Below, one piece after another: positions 10,286 through 22,339 of a stretch of DNA of 64,000 bases (the stretch's first letter is position 1; each line of letters begins with the position of its first letter). Source of the DNA: Diospyros lotus (lineage: Eukaryota > Streptophyta > Magnoliopsida > Ericales > Ebenaceae); the NCBI RefSeq assembly GCF_014633365.1, contig NC_068338.1:12038616-12102615 (forward strand), written 5' to 3'. The notes beneath the pieces are model-generated. The model was not told the origin of the DNA. It made no database searches and worked only from the letters and a program-made list of their open reading frames with translations. Both the position numbers and the translations under genes were made by a program.

Positions 10286-11722
10286 ATACTTATGGGGAAA
10301 TTATATTCGCAGCCCACATATTTCTCAGTGCAACACACACCCCCACTAAATTCTTCAATAATTTTGAAATTCCTGTTTTACCGTCACAGCCTACTCTCTC
10401 CGTCAACCACCCCCAACCGCCGCCTCGCTTCTCTCTCTTTCTCTCCCGCACCATATATACACATACAAACAAACACATACATATATATATATATATACAC
10501 ACGCCCGCAGTGGCCATGGCTACCGACGCACCGCCATTGCCAAGGTCGGTCGCCGACCTACCTCTATCGGGGGACACACTCTCTCTCTTTGCGACGGCCA
10601 CGAGGTGGGTCAGCGATGGCAACCGACCCATTGCCTCACGGTCGAGGAAGCCTGTGTTCCCCACCGCTGGTAGTTAGGAAACCCTTACTTCCCCAACCGC
10701 TAGGGTTCCCCGACCTCTCGCGGTCAAGGATCGATTTATGTATTTATATTTTTTTTCATAAAATTTCATATTAAATTCTTAAGTATGTATATATATTAAT
10801 ACATAAATAAAGTGTATTTATAATATACATATATTTTATTTTTCCCATGTATATACATAAATAAGTTTGATAAGTAAAATTTAATATGTAAGTACTCCAA
10901 ATATTTATAAGTCAGTTATAATATAACATAAATTAATTATGTGATCGTGTCTTGATTTTTCATTGGGTATTTACTAGTGCAATGGGTGGTTGAAACTGAG
11001 TCGGTGGTACTCCGATGATATTGTTTCAAGAGCTAGTGGATACATAAAGAGTCCACTTGATATTACGCGATCAAATGACAATGTCGCTATGTTACGCTAC
11101 ATAACACAATTAGATCAATTTTTTTTAAATATTAGATATTTTTAAATATCAAAAATTTTATTTAAAAAATATTTCTAAAGATCAAATATTTAATTAAAAA
11201 ATAAAAATTATTAAATAATTAAAAGATAAAGAAACCCCAACCGCGGTGGGTCGGGGAGTTCCTCGACCCTCCCCGACCAATGCCCATCGGGGGCTCCTGG
11301 AACCCCTCCCCCCCCCCTCCCGATCGAGGGGTTCCAGGGACCCCCGATCGCTGTGGGCTAACCCACCTTGGCAATGGCAGTGGGTCGGCAGCCACTGCCA
11401 ACCCATCTCGCGACCGTCGCGCATAGACAAAGAGAGAGAGTGTGTGTGTGTGTCCCCCGATGGCGGTGGGTCGGCGACCAACAGCCATGACCATCGCGCG
11501 CGTGTGTATATAAATATATATATATATATGTATGTGTTTATATATGTGTGTATATATGTGGAGCGGGAAAGAAAGAGAGGCGAGGTGACAGTCAAGGGTG
11601 GTCGGCAGAGAGAGTGGGTTGTGGTGATAAAATGGGAATTTCAAAATTATTGAAAAATTTGGCGAGAGTGTGGGCTGCATTGAGAAATACATGAGCTGCA
11701 AATAGAATTTCCCATACTTATG
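10286..11722. mobile_element. Mutator-like element with long inverted repeats
   Basis: The element covers 10295-11713 (1,419 bp) between identical 9-bp duplications ATACTTATG (10286-10294 and 11714-11722); 9 bp is typical of Mutator-like elements. The left terminus starts GGGAAATTATATTCGCAGCC and the right, reversed, GGGAAATTCTATTTGCAGCT. Similarity between the arms continues for roughly 390-480 bp on each side (to about 10690, and from about 11232), including the (TA)n and CT-rich blocks. No transposase is present; open frames across the arms are repeat artefacts. The centre (about 10700-11230) is AT-rich and not shared by the arms, so it may be acquired filler. Confidence 0.87.
11277..11352. 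repeat. GC-rich hairpin inside Mutator-like right arm
   Basis: A near-perfect inverted repeat: GGGGGCTCCTGGAACCCC pairs with GGGGTTCCAGGGACCCCC across a C-tract of about 20 bases. It accounts for most of the extra length of the right arm over the left arm. Confidence 0.7.
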
Positions 11723-13180
11723 ATATTATAAAGGATGATCCATCACAACGGATTAAAATAAGATTAGATTAAATCATAGAAATAAGATTAGACAAAATAG
11801 TTCTGCGTCTGTTCACAGTCTTCTTTCATAATTAAAATAATAAACTAAAAAATTGGTTTGACACCCATATGGGCTTCATTTGAATCTAGCAAAACTAACA
11901 TTCTTCACATTCACATTCCCCAATTATTAAGGCATTGTTTTGTTTTGTTGCCACCTTGATGAAGTAATACGCCACTATTATCTTTAGAGTACTTAACCAT
12001 CTTAACCACCAAGGCTTTCTTTTGGAGCGACTTACGTACTTTCTTTTTCTTCACCAAATTGAAAGCTACGTATTATTGCTGAATAGGGAACTCATTTTTC
12101 AAATAAAAAGGAAAAGAGTTCAAAAACAAAATAAATGACAATTTTCAACTAAATATTTCATTATAAATTCAATACTTGTAAGCTTCAGAAGTAAAAAAGT
12201 AATGAAAGAAAGCCCCAGTTGTCATTCACTCAACTCCTCAAACCCTAAAATTAAGGAGCACCAACCCCCCGAGTCCCTAAATCTATAAAATCCTAAAATT
12301 TAACACCTGAATCTTTAAACCCTATTATAACTAATAATAAAAACTGGCTAACTCTAAGCTTAAAGGCAAGCTTTAAAAATCATAATCCTACTCCATAACC
12401 CTAAAGATTTCAAAACCTTAAATATTAAATTCTAATAAGTGTAAAAATTAAATAAAAAAAATTAACACACACACACAAGGGTCATTATATATCGACAAGG
12501 AAAAAGTTCTGGTTTTTCAAGCGTTTACTAAATATTATTAAACTTTAGTATTAATAAATAGTTAATATCTAATATTGATTAGATGAATTAAAATGTGTCA
12601 TTAGAGTGAGTATAAGAATCAACTGAATTTATAAACACTCAATGGTAGATGCCTAACCTGAATTTAAAATTAGAATGGTGACTTACAGTTGCTAAAACTT
12701 AATTAACCTGACACGTTGAGAGTTTGAAATTGTTGGTTCAAGTCATATTAAATCTCCTACGTTTGTCAATTTAAATGAAGGCTGGCTGATATCGATCGAT
12801 AGATAGAGAACAAAAAATTCTGACAACTGAATTGATCATCTCCTTCCTACCATTTTAAGAAGATAGATACTAACGTGCAGGCAATTAAGTGCGGTTTTCC
12901 GGGTACGTTCCCAGAAGTTTCGTTAATAAAGCTAGCTATAGGACAAACTGATGTACTGTTAACGGGAAATTGCTTCTCATCGTCATAGTTACAGCATGAA
13001 TAGAACGTCCCATCACATGGCTTAATTAGGTTAAACATATTAAACGTATGCAGAGCAGAATCAATATATGAACGGTCGAATGCGTTCTCTTGTCATTAAT
13101 ATCCAAAGCTTCCTTCTCAGCTATCTCTTAATCATTTAAACTTTCCGAACAAGTGTTCCAATGATATCACTCTCCGATTT
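11723..13180. other. AT-rich intergenic DNA, no convincing gene
   Basis: This is largely non-coding. From 12230 to 12430 there are scattered CCCTAAA/CCTAAAATT words resembling a very degenerate telomere-type repeat. A 63-codon Cys-containing frame on the minus strand (12847-13038) has no recognisable domain and I do not call it a gene. Confidence 0.35.
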
Positions 13181-14186
13181 TAGGAGACCTAAAGTTGAAG
13201 TCATGTTACCTACGTCTCAGATGCAAGGATTTGTGTCTACAAAGAGGTGGCCCACAGGTCAACTTTGCTCTTTCTAGGTCCGAAAATGAAAGAGTGGCTT
13301 CAAGATTACCAAAAATGAATGAGAGGAAAAGAGGGCAACAATGGGGGCAATGGGGGAGGGAGAGAGAGAGTGGCTAACTTACAGCCAAGTGAACCTATCT
13401 CCTAAGTGTTGTAGCCTAGCCTAACCCTCGGGACAGTTCCCCTTGGAGAAGTTCCCGGGACAATCCTTGAGAAACATGTACGTGGCAAGACAAGGGTTCG
13501 TCAAGGCACCTTCTTTAAAAGGCCAATAATTAAAGGCCAAGGGCAAAATTAATAACAATAATAATAATCATAAATATATAATAAATAAATGATAAAAAAA
13601 GAAATAAATAGGGCGAGGCACAACAAGGCTACGCCTACCCAATAAATAGGGGCAGGAGGCCTTGTTGCAGGCTCTTTGTAGTCACGTAAAAGTCTGCGCA
13701 AGCTCACAAAGTCCCCTACAGGGCCCGAAGACCAGCGCAACCTCAAAGACTCCGCGAGGCCTGAAGACCCTTCCAGTTCTTCAGGGCCCAAAAGACCTTT
13801 CCTTGCACGCTCTTGCGCGCCCAGCTGCGCCTATTACCTTGCCCATGCTAGTCCAATAATGCCCAGTCGCCATGCCATGCCATGCACCCTGTGACCGTCG
13901 CGCCCATGCGACCACCTGCAGCCCTATCTTCTGTGCCCGTGTGCCCTCTTGTTGTACGTCTTTCACACGCCCTTCAATTAATGTACCCACGTGCCTCTCG
14001 ATGTAGTGTCGCATGCATCGTCGTGCCCCATACCATGTCACGAGCTTTTCCTTCACAAGCACCCATGGATGACCATACCGGGCATCTATGTAAGCACTCA
14101 GTCAAGTCTTCGATGACCTCCCAAGTCACTCAAGATCTCACCACTTGTTGCCTTATGGCAAGAATGATGGCCTAGAATGCTTTCTT
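13181..14186. other. GC-richer non-coding stretch
   Basis: The base composition rises here (13620-14100) and short frames open on both strands, but none shows conserved motifs, and the TG/CA-rich text (CATGCCATGCCATGCACC) looks like LTR or other repeat sequence. A TGA-free run on either strand is at most about 95 codons. It abuts the family B LTR at 14187. Confidence 0.3.
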
Positions 14187-16153
14187 TGTTAGTGTTAGTG
14201 CCTTTAATGCTAGATTTAAAAGACATCTAACAAAAGTAATTGGGATTGATGATGTAAATCTTGTAAAATGAATAAAATATATAGATTTAAATGGTCATAT
14301 ATTCATTCATAGCTCTCCAATTAATATATATATATATATGAATAAGTCCTAGATTTCCTAATAAATGTCTTATTCTTAAGTGTTAAGAATATGTGACAAA
14401 GATATTTGGATTAAGAATTTCTTGAAGAGATTCTCAGTCCTTAGATTTATCAGATGGGGACTATAATTAATCAATTATAGACTAGCATAAGGGATATTAC
14501 CTTTGATTAGTATGAGATACTAATGATAAATGATGATGAGTCACATGTCATAATCCATGAGATGGATATAGTAGACATGTGGGTGGATGTTAGTTGAACA
14601 TCTGCTGAATGTGACTCAAGTGGCAGATCACATGGCTGAGAGGATTAATGATCTGTCATTGACTTCGATTGTGTTATTGGTCCTTAGACCAGAGGCATTA
14701 CAGTTGTCTTGTATGTTGGTGTTAGAGATTTTTCGTTATTGAGAACCGCTCATTTACAATGGTGAAAAAATGCATTGTGTGGTCTCTGTGCAGTAACGTA
14801 TAGAGATAAGTGATTGCCAATGAGATCCATTGACCTTAGGTATGAGGTGAACATCCTATGCGATCAGTGATGGTTTGTGATTGTATAAACCCATAGCCAG
14901 AGTGCACAAGATTGGAAAGGACTTTCCAATGTTGGAAAGAGTTTTGAAGTGTCATCTCAATCACACCATACTTGATCTTGGTATAACTATTGAGTTAGTG
15001 AGTTTGATCAGTCCATGACTCTCACTTGATTGGGATGTTAGTTGATGGAGGGATTATAGTACATGGGAATCGAAATAACAAATAAGTTATTTTGAAGTCT
15101 AACTTTATTACTAGTAGGATCATCCTGACATATTGCTACTTAGTGGTGAACCTAGAAGATCATACGCATATCCGAGTGTAGTGGTTGACTAGTGATGAAA
15201 TGTTATAATTGATTATTGGTTTTCATTAAGAGTTAATGATGACACTGTTAAGAGTTAATGGAACGAGTTTGATTAATTAGAGAAATTGTCAAGAGTTGGC
15301 AGATATGCTATTAAGAGTTAAAGGAGGCCTCGATTTCATTACGAGATAATGAAAGGGCCATTAAGAGTTAATGGCTGGCCTAGATGCAATTTATAAAAAA
15401 TTGGAATGAGAAAATAAAATCGGTTGACCAACCTTAGAGGTTTAGAACTAGTCAACCGAACCTAGGGGCCAAACCAACCGACAAGTTTAGAACTAGTCAA
15501 CCGATCCCTGCTGACTAGTGCAATCCGATCGACCGATTTCATGAAATCAATCGACCATTTTCTTGTAGTGAGGGTCGCGTTCGACATGATTTCTTTGTTA
15601 TTTCTACAACCAATTTCTTTGTCCCTTTTCTCTCTCTTAGTCGTTTATCTAATTTGGAGGATTTGAGAGGGTTTAGGGTTTCATATAAAATGGAATGAAA
15701 AAGGAAAACACCTAAGAAGCTTACTACAATTTGTTGCCTTAGCTCTCTCTCAATTATGAGTGTTTTTCTTCTTCCTTTAGAGCCCTTGAATCCCTCATCC
15801 CCTTTGCTCCCTTTTCTCTTAGATTTCTTGTTGCTATTGTAGCAATCCCAAGTCCAATAATGAGACTATTTGGACTTGGTACCATTTTGTTCTTAAACCC
15901 AATTTTCAGCTTCATCGTCTATAAAATGGTTTGGCTAGGACATAGGTCATCTTGCAAATTTCATCCGCTATTCGGAGCGTGGACTAACTAGAGCCCTCAT
16001 ATTTTTGGGTGTCATATTGATCGTACAAAAATCTATTAAGAACAATAAGACTATTCGAAAGTGTTGTTCGGGAGCCATTTGGTGAGGATGGGTGCTGCTC
16101 GGGTGGATATTCAGCCTCTACATCAACTTTAAAACTCTCCAGTAAGGATGGTT
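14187..16153 (+). mobile_element. copia-type LTR family B, copy 1
   Basis: It begins TGTTAGTGTTAGTGCC. It is co-linear with copy 2 (16154 onwards) through shared blocks: CATTCATAGCTCTC, GACATGTGGGTGGATGTTAG, GGCAGATCACATG, TTGGTCCTTAGACCAGAGG, GAGATCCATTGACC, TTGATTGGGATGTTAG. It runs head-to-tail directly into copy 2 with no internal region, and by alignment of its end with copy 2 near 31450 it lacks the last few hundred bases. The right half (15210-15560) has repeated GTTAAGAGTTAATG and CAACCGA words. The copia assignment rests on the TGTTAG start and the degenerate Met-tRNA site after copy 2. Confidence 0.65.
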
Positions 16154-16933
16154 TGTTAGTGATAGTGCCCTAGATGTTAAATTTCCATTATATGGGATGT
16201 ATGTGAATATCATTGTTGATTATTCTTGATATTAATATAAGGTCATATTTTCATTCATATCTCTCCCTCTCATCTTTATGAGTGAGTCCCTAGACTTCCT
16301 AATAGAGTTCCTACTTTCAAGGTGTTGAGACTATATAACATGGATCTATAGTTCAGGATTTCTTAAAGGTATTCCCGGACCTTAGAATTATCAGAAGGGG
16401 AAGATAATATATCAATTAGTGGATCGGCACATGGGCTACTACCATTGTTAGCATGGGATGCAAATGGGAATGAGGTGGTGAGTCACATGCCACACTGCAT
16501 GGGATGCATATAGTTAACATGTGGGTGGATGTTGGAGAACATCCACTGAATGTGACGCCTGCGGCAGATCACATGTCTTGAGGATTAATGATTTGTCGCT
16601 GGATCTCGATTGTGCATTTGGTCCTCAAACCAGAGGTGACATGGTCTCTTATACACTAGTGTCAGGATTTATCATTGAGTGGAATCATCTGGTGTAAGAG
16701 GTGGAAATGTTCTCTATGCGATCTCTGTACATTGGTGTATGGAGGCAAATGTTTACTGGTGGGATCCATTGACCTCTATTGGATGGGGGTGAATATCCTA
16801 TGTGGTCCGTGTTGGTGATTGTGATTGAAAATCCCCTGGCTAGGGTGAGCACGAGATTGGAAAGAGTTCCAATGTCAGATTGGATTTGATGTGCTATATG
16901 TATCATACACCATATTGGATTGGTCATAATTAC
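16154..16933 (+). mobile_element. copia-type LTR family B, copy 2, left part
   Basis: This part starts TGTTAGTGATAGTGCC and matches copy 1 block by block up to GGTCATAATTAC, where a gypsy LTR (family C) begins at 16934. The remainder resumes at 30191 with TGAGTCC...TTTTCACTCGATCGGGATGTTAG, which is the sequence expected from copy 1 (TGAGTTAG...TCTCACTTGATTGGGATG). Confidence 0.7.
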
Positions 16934-18171
16934 TGTAATACCAGAAATTTTTAAACTCAAATATGATGTAATACTCGAGATTCTTAGATTCAGATACTTG
17001 AGAAAATATGACATTTCAAGGGATTGTAGAAGTCTTGAGACAAAAGTTTAGTTTCTGAACTAGGGGTAAAATCGTAAATATTGAAGTTCAGGTAAAAGTG
17101 TAATTTACCTAAAATCTTGGGGTATTAGCATAATTTATCCTTCATCCAAGGGCTAAAATGCAATTAAAAATGGCCCGAGAATCAAGTTACAAGGGGTTTA
17201 AATGCAATTCTCAAGTTGCAAGGGGTCTAAATGCAATTACCCAAAACGTTTAGGCCAAGGTGTAGTTCTTGGAACTTCGCGACTGGATCATTAGAGTAAT
17301 GAACTAAGCCAACTAAACTATTTGAGAGTCATGATTACGGATCTCAAATAATGTTCCACTCCACTTTTGGATCGTTTTGAAGTTTAAGTTTGCTTAGCCT
17401 ACAAGTTTGGGGCATGTCATAAGCATTCATTAGCCACTTGGAGATAGGAAATAAGGCTTCATAACCCCCCCTCCCTGTGTGGCGGCACGTGATTGGCTAC
17501 TTGAGGATAAGATAAGGCTTTAAAACCCCCCCTAAGGTGGTGGCACGTGATTGGCTATTTGAGGATAAGATAATGCTTATAACCCCCTGAGGTGGCGACA
17601 CGTGATTGGCTATTTGAGGATAAGATAAGGCTTTATAACCCCCTGGTGTGGCGGCACGTGATTGGCTACTTGAGGATAAGGATAAAGCTTCATGATAGCC
17701 CCCTGAGGTGACAAATAAGGATTCATGATGACCTTTTAAGGTGGCGACGTGTGATTGGCCTAGGAAGTCTATTAATAAGGCTATAGGTTTGCTTACAAAT
17801 CATTCCAAGTAGTCTTGAGGTGATTTGATGCCAAATTGAGAGGATAAAATCGGAGGATCTATCTTTTCTTCCAACCAAGTTTGAAGGTAAGTACAATAGG
17901 ATATGAACTATATACATGTTCAGCTCATGAAAATCATGTTTATGTGGTCCTTCATGTCATGATTTCAAGCAAGTTACGGGACCAGAGTTTAGTAGCGCTA
18001 TACACGTAGGTTCTTACCCTGACAAGTTCGTAGATCCTATCGTGTCTTCTCATGTTCATGTTGCAAGTTCATGTTATGCCATATTTTAAAACACATTTGT
18101 GATTCATATGTACTTACTGAGATTGGCGTAATCTCAGCCCCCCTTATGTTTTTTTTCTCTAGGTAATCATG
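16934..18171 (+). mobile_element. gypsy LTR family C (solo), left part
   Basis: It starts TGTAATACCAGAAATTTT. The inverse copy at 19428-21370 starts TGTAATACCTCGAATTTT and shares the following 200 bases (AAATCGTAAATATTGAAG.., TTTACCTAAAATCTTGGGG). It is interrupted at 18172 by the Tat element and continues at 29920. Flanking 5-mers ATTAC (16929-16933) and GTTAC (30186-30190) look like a TSD with one change. No internal gypsy region accompanies it, so it is a solo LTR of about 1.5 kb. Confidence 0.7.
17470..17770 (+). repeat. Tandem repeat with CACGTGATTGGC modules in LTR C
   Basis: Five units of about 56 bp (ACCCCCTGAGGTGGCGGCACG, then TGATTGGCTACTTGAGGATAAGATAAGGCTT in outline). The module CACGTGATTGGC starts at 17486, 17544, 17599 and 17655, with a degenerate fifth unit near 17746. 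CACGTG is the plant G-box core and ATTGG is an inverted CCAAT box, so the array could act as an upstream promoter element of the LTR; that role is inference. Confidence 0.75.
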
Positions 18172-18715
18172 TGATAAGGGGAAATACCCTCGGGTTCATA
18201 ATTACTCTAATGCCCCAGAAATATAGCCATTGGCAGCAATGTCACATCCGCCAAAGAGATACTCCACTGATGTCATTCTGCTCAGGTCTAGAGGGGACAC
18301 ATGGCAGATGCGTATCACCACACTAGCTGGCTTGTTACTTGATGAAGACTCTTTAGATTCCTCGGGATCGATCATCCCACCGAGGATCATGGAGATAGGA
18401 ACTACCCCGAACTCCTTAGAGGCGGTTACAATTATGGAATTCATATCAGTAGGATTTCGGGAAGAACAGGAGGACGATCCAGGTGATTTGAAAAGAATCC
18501 TCACCTCAGCAAAAGGATAAAAGGGGATAGGCCAAAAGGAGGTGGGGGATCGAACTCTTTCTCATTCAAAGAAGTTCTGAATTGCATACCTGAAACTCGT
18601 TTTTGATCTGGTAATCTAACTTAAGCGTCGGAGTAAAATTGGGGGAGCAAGTCCCCACCTCTATTGCAGGTACTTTGTCTAAGGTAGAAGGAGATGATCG
18701 GCCACCACATCATCA
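18172..18715 (+). mobile_element. Tat element 5' LTR
   Basis: TGATAAGGGG...CACATCATCA, 544 bp. It carries the CTTAAGCGTCGGAGT block just before its end, which is common near the U5 end of Tat-type LTRs. It is paired with 29371-29914. Confidence 0.92.
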
Positions 18716-18735
18716 ATTGGCGCCAACCGTGGGGC
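18716..18735 (+). promoter_or_regulatory. Primer-binding site of Tat element
   Basis: Directly after the 5' LTR comes ATTGGCGCCAACCGTGGGGC. The TGGCGCC core is complementary to the 3' end of a tRNA used by many plant gypsy elements. I cannot tell from memory which tRNA isoacceptor fits best. Confidence 0.75.
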
Positions 18736-19244
18736 CGACGCTTTTTTTCCGTTCTGTCTCTCTAAAGCAAGTTACCACTACATTCAAGTTCTCTCTCCAT
18801 TTCGATGGCAACTAAAAGGAATCCATCTCGGGTTGCTGGTGGTAACCCCGCCCTAGAATCGAGCCAAAATAATCCCCCAATGAGCCCGCAGAGGAGGGAC
18901 CATACCCCCCTCCTCCACCGAATTAGATCACGCTTTTGGAGAATCAGGTTTAGCACTTGACAGAGCTGTTCACTGGGTTTTTGGATTGCCAGCACCAGCA
19001 AACCCATCATTCTCAAGGAGGAGGAGGAAGGAAGGAGCCCCTGTTAGAGGAAGGATCTTGTCCGCGCGACGTAGCTCCTCGGGAGGATGGACGCGAGGAG
19101 GCTGGAGAGTCTTCTGACATGTCGTATGCGCAGCAGCAGTAGGAAAAGAGGTTGCGTCGACTGGAGCAGGAGATTGCGGCCTTGAAACCAAAGCAAGGAG
19201 AGACTTGGGGGGCGATGGTAAATTAGCCCCTTAGCCCGAAGATT

Positions 19245-19427
19245 ATGGCTGTAGTGCTGCCTGAGCGCCTTCCTATTCCGGCTATTAAGCCCTATGCGGG
19301 GACAACCGACCTAATGGATCACCTGGATCTTTTTACCTCCCATATGATGGTACAAGATGCCTCTGACGCAATATGGTGTAGAGTTTTCTTGGCAACACTC
19401 GAGGGGCATCCACGCGCCTGGTACTCA
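19245..19427 (+). pseudogene. Tat gag, left part
   Basis: This is the first part of the gag core (LPIPAIKPYAGTTDLMDHLD, MMVQDASDAIWCRVFLATLEG, ARAWYS), the retrotransposon gag domain that packs element RNA. The frame is cut at 19427 by the insertion of an inverted family C LTR after the target ACTCA. Upstream, 18800-19240 carries the basic/acidic N-terminal region with stops. Confidence 0.82.
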
Positions 19428-21375
19428 TGTAACGCCCCACTTTTCCAAATACGCAATAATTTGAAATATAATTAAGACATCACCTATGGACGTTATGGAA
19501 ACCCTTACCAAGGGAAGCATTGGATCGAACCTGAAAGCTTAACGAAAGCTAAATAAAGAGGTTTCCACTAGATTCCTTTATATGTACGAGAAACGCATAC
19601 AACTTTTAATAAACCTAAAAGACACAACTCATTAATTGTAGTTATAACTGCAACACATACCCAAGTTAGTGAATAAACCCTCATCATGACAACTTCCCCA
19701 TACAACATTTGAAGTGCACCAATTGAGATATTACACTAACACAACCCACGCATTTAATACAAGCTCTAGCATCCTAGCTACTATTACAATACATCACTTG
19801 AATTACATAATGAAATAAAACCCCAAGATGGCTGCGAAACCCAAAGCTAGCAAAGTACCACCTTTTTGCCCTTGCTTGAACTAGAACCTGGAACACCTGG
19901 CACTTCTATTAAATCTAGGACGTTGAATATCCCAGGGGTATGAAACACCCAAGTTAGATAATAACATCAGTGAGTGACTCAGAAAATGAAAGATATGTGC
20001 GTGCAAAAGCAATAATGCCATTATAAAATCCATCCCTGTGGTAGCAATGCCAGGGTGTGGCAATCACCCCCGCGGTCATCATAGTCACTCTTTGGCTCAC
20101 CGTAAGAGCATGAGTTCTTCCATTCGCCCAACAACTTGCCACAATCACCAAGACAAACATGATATATGACAAAACAGAAAGAATATGCATAACTAAGGGA
20201 AAATATGACATGTAAGCCACAAATGCATGATATGCAAGCCAACACCCTCACCCAATGAAGCCAAAATGACCGAGATGTAGTAAAAGTATGCAAGAAACAC
20301 TCACCTTGCTTGTTTGGGCTTGTCAGTGCACTGTTCCTAGCGTTCAGGAATGGTTTTCTACAAATATCACAAGTTTCGTAAACCAACTCAACATATTTTT
20401 ATATAGAGTTGTAGGTAACTAAAAGAGGGTTAACTCTGCAAACTTGTAGGTTAAGAGGGGTCTCACGCGCTGTCGGAAGGTTGTTGATGTGCTCACATGT
20501 GCAACCCCTTGCCAGCGCGCAAGCTGCACGCGCCTTCCTTAAAAATCGCACAGCTTCGCCTCTTCTTGGTATTTCGGCCATAACTTTCTCGTTTTAACTA
20601 CGATTTGACCCCCATTTTTTTCCTACATGCTCCTCTTTCATCCCTCTACTAGATTATGGAAAGAAATCAAACTTACCTTATAGTTTTGTGGATGTTTGGC
20701 ATGCTTTACGGTAGAGACTCAAACTTTCCGATAAGCCTTATTTCTTCTCCGATTTTCTTCCCCGATTTTTGCAAAACCTTCCCTCTATTTTTGTAGCATT
20801 TCCCTTCTCCAAAATCTCTTCTTTCCCCTCTTGAATAATGTCCAAATGAAGGCTACAAATGCCCTATATTTATAGAGTTTCTCGACGAATCAAAATTCGC
20901 CACGTGTCGCAAAGTGATAAGGTTCATCATTTCTCCCATGTGCATCCAACCAAAATGTGCCATGTGTCCCACTTGGAGGCTAAGAAAAAAACTTTGGATT
21001 TGGACTTTACCCGAAACTACATTTGATTTGAGTTTGAAATCCAAGATATTTTTAAAGTTTTAAGAAACGATGCTTTGCCCCGAACTTTTCACGAAATTGC
21101 GCTTAGACCCACAACTTGGTCCCCAGGCTATTTTTAAATTGCACTTTTTGGTCCCTAAAAAATGGATAAATTACACTTAGCACCCCAAGATTTTAGGTAA
21201 ATTATACTTTTACCTGACTTCAATAGTTACGATTTTGCCACTAGTTCAGAAACTGAACCTTTATCTCAAGACTTCTATAATCCTTTGAAATGACCTATTT
21301 CCTCAAGTATTAGAACCTAATAACCTTAGGTATCACCTCATATTTGAGTTTAAAAATTCGAGGTATTACAACTCA
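19423..21375 (-). mobile_element. Inverted solo LTR of gypsy family C
   Basis: The LTR runs from 21370 down to 19428 (1,943 bp) on the minus strand, beginning TGTAATACCTCGAATTTT and ending GTGGGGCGTTACA. The 5-bp duplication ACTCA is exact (19423-19427 and 21371-21375). A TATA box (CTCTATAAATATAGGG) sits at about 20864-20879. No internal sequence is present, so it is a solo LTR left by recombination. It is the same family as 16934-18171 but in the opposite orientation, and it must be younger than the Tat element it interrupts. Confidence 0.88.
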
Positions 21376-22260
21376 AACCTGACCCACCACTCAATATCCA
21401 ATTTTGAGCAACTTCGGGGTAGTTTCTTAGCTCACTTTGCCCCTCTTCGAAGGCATCGAAGGTCCACCATGGCTCTCATTAGCCTGAAGCAGAACCAAGG
21501 AGAATCTTTGAAGGACTTTGTCTCACGTTTCAATATGGAAGCCTTGAGCATTGAAAACTTCGATCATAGTGTTGCCATGGTGGCATTCCAAAATGCCCTA
21601 AGGCCTGGTCTTTTTTCTCAGTCACTAGCTAAAATGCCCCCAATTACATTTACGGATATCTTAGGCCGAGCCACGAAGTACATTAATGCCGAGAAGGTTA
21701 TGCAGGCAAAAAGAGCAGAGCACACTGAGAAAAAGGAAAAAAAGAAACATCTCGAAGAGCATAAGAATAAGGGCCGAAGGGAAGATCGAAAAGAGAAGCA
21801 TCATCCTTGATGAGAGCAAAAATCCTTGCCACCATTAAGGACAAGAACTATCTGAAGAAACCCCGATCTATGAAAGCACCATCTGATAAAAGGAACTAGA
21901 ATAAGTATTGTCGTTTCCATCGAAATCATGGTCACGATATGGAGGAATGCCACCAGTTGAAAGAAGAGATCCAGGAGTTGATCAATTGAGACTTCCTTAG
22001 AAATTATGTGGCCAGAGAAGCAGATTCCCGAAGGGGGAGGGAGGGGCGTTCGTGGTCGCGAAGTCCCCCCGACAAGGGGGACTGGGCAGAAGAGTGAGAT
22101 CAGGTTTAGGATTTGCCTCGAAGGGAGAGGCCACCGCAGTCGGCAGAAGATCTTCCTCAGCTCCAAGTATTCCATACACTAGCCGCGTGGAGGTCCCAGG
22201 GGCCAAGGGTGAAGGGGTGGCAGCAAGTAGCTGAGCCACAAGGCTGAAGAGGTTAAAGAG
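21376..22260 (+). pseudogene. Tat gag, right part with zinc-knuckle region
   Basis: Gag resumes immediately after the duplicated target. The conserved stretch is at 21469-21810 (LISLKQNQGESLKDFVSRFN, AFQNALRPGLFSQSLAK, FTDILGRATKYINAEKVM), followed by a Lys/Glu-rich tail. Near 21900-21985 a zinc-knuckle-like CxxH..HxxxxC segment (YCRFHRNHGHDMEECHQLK) precedes a stop. The order agrees with gag of the Tat group. Confidence 0.85.
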
Positions 22261-22339
22261 GGGGGAATTAATCTCTTTTTTGGATAGCGACCTCCTCGGG
22301 TATCCAAATCAAAATGATCCATTGGTAATAACAGCCAAG

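Noticed and set aside
10183..11701. Several frames of 120-164 codons
   Set aside because: All lie in the mirrored arms of the Mutator-like element and include translated CT and TA repeats.
12847..13038. 63-codon Cys-containing frame on the minus strand
   Set aside because: No signal peptide, no family pattern and no supporting context; could be chance.
17460..17770. CRISPR-like regular repeats
   Set aside because: The units are contiguous tandem repeats in a plant gypsy LTR, with no unique spacers; not a CRISPR array.
18202..18520. Pair of about 100-codon frames, repeated at 29401-29719
   Set aside because: The same sequence occurs in both LTRs of the Tat element; it is LTR text, not a gene duplication.
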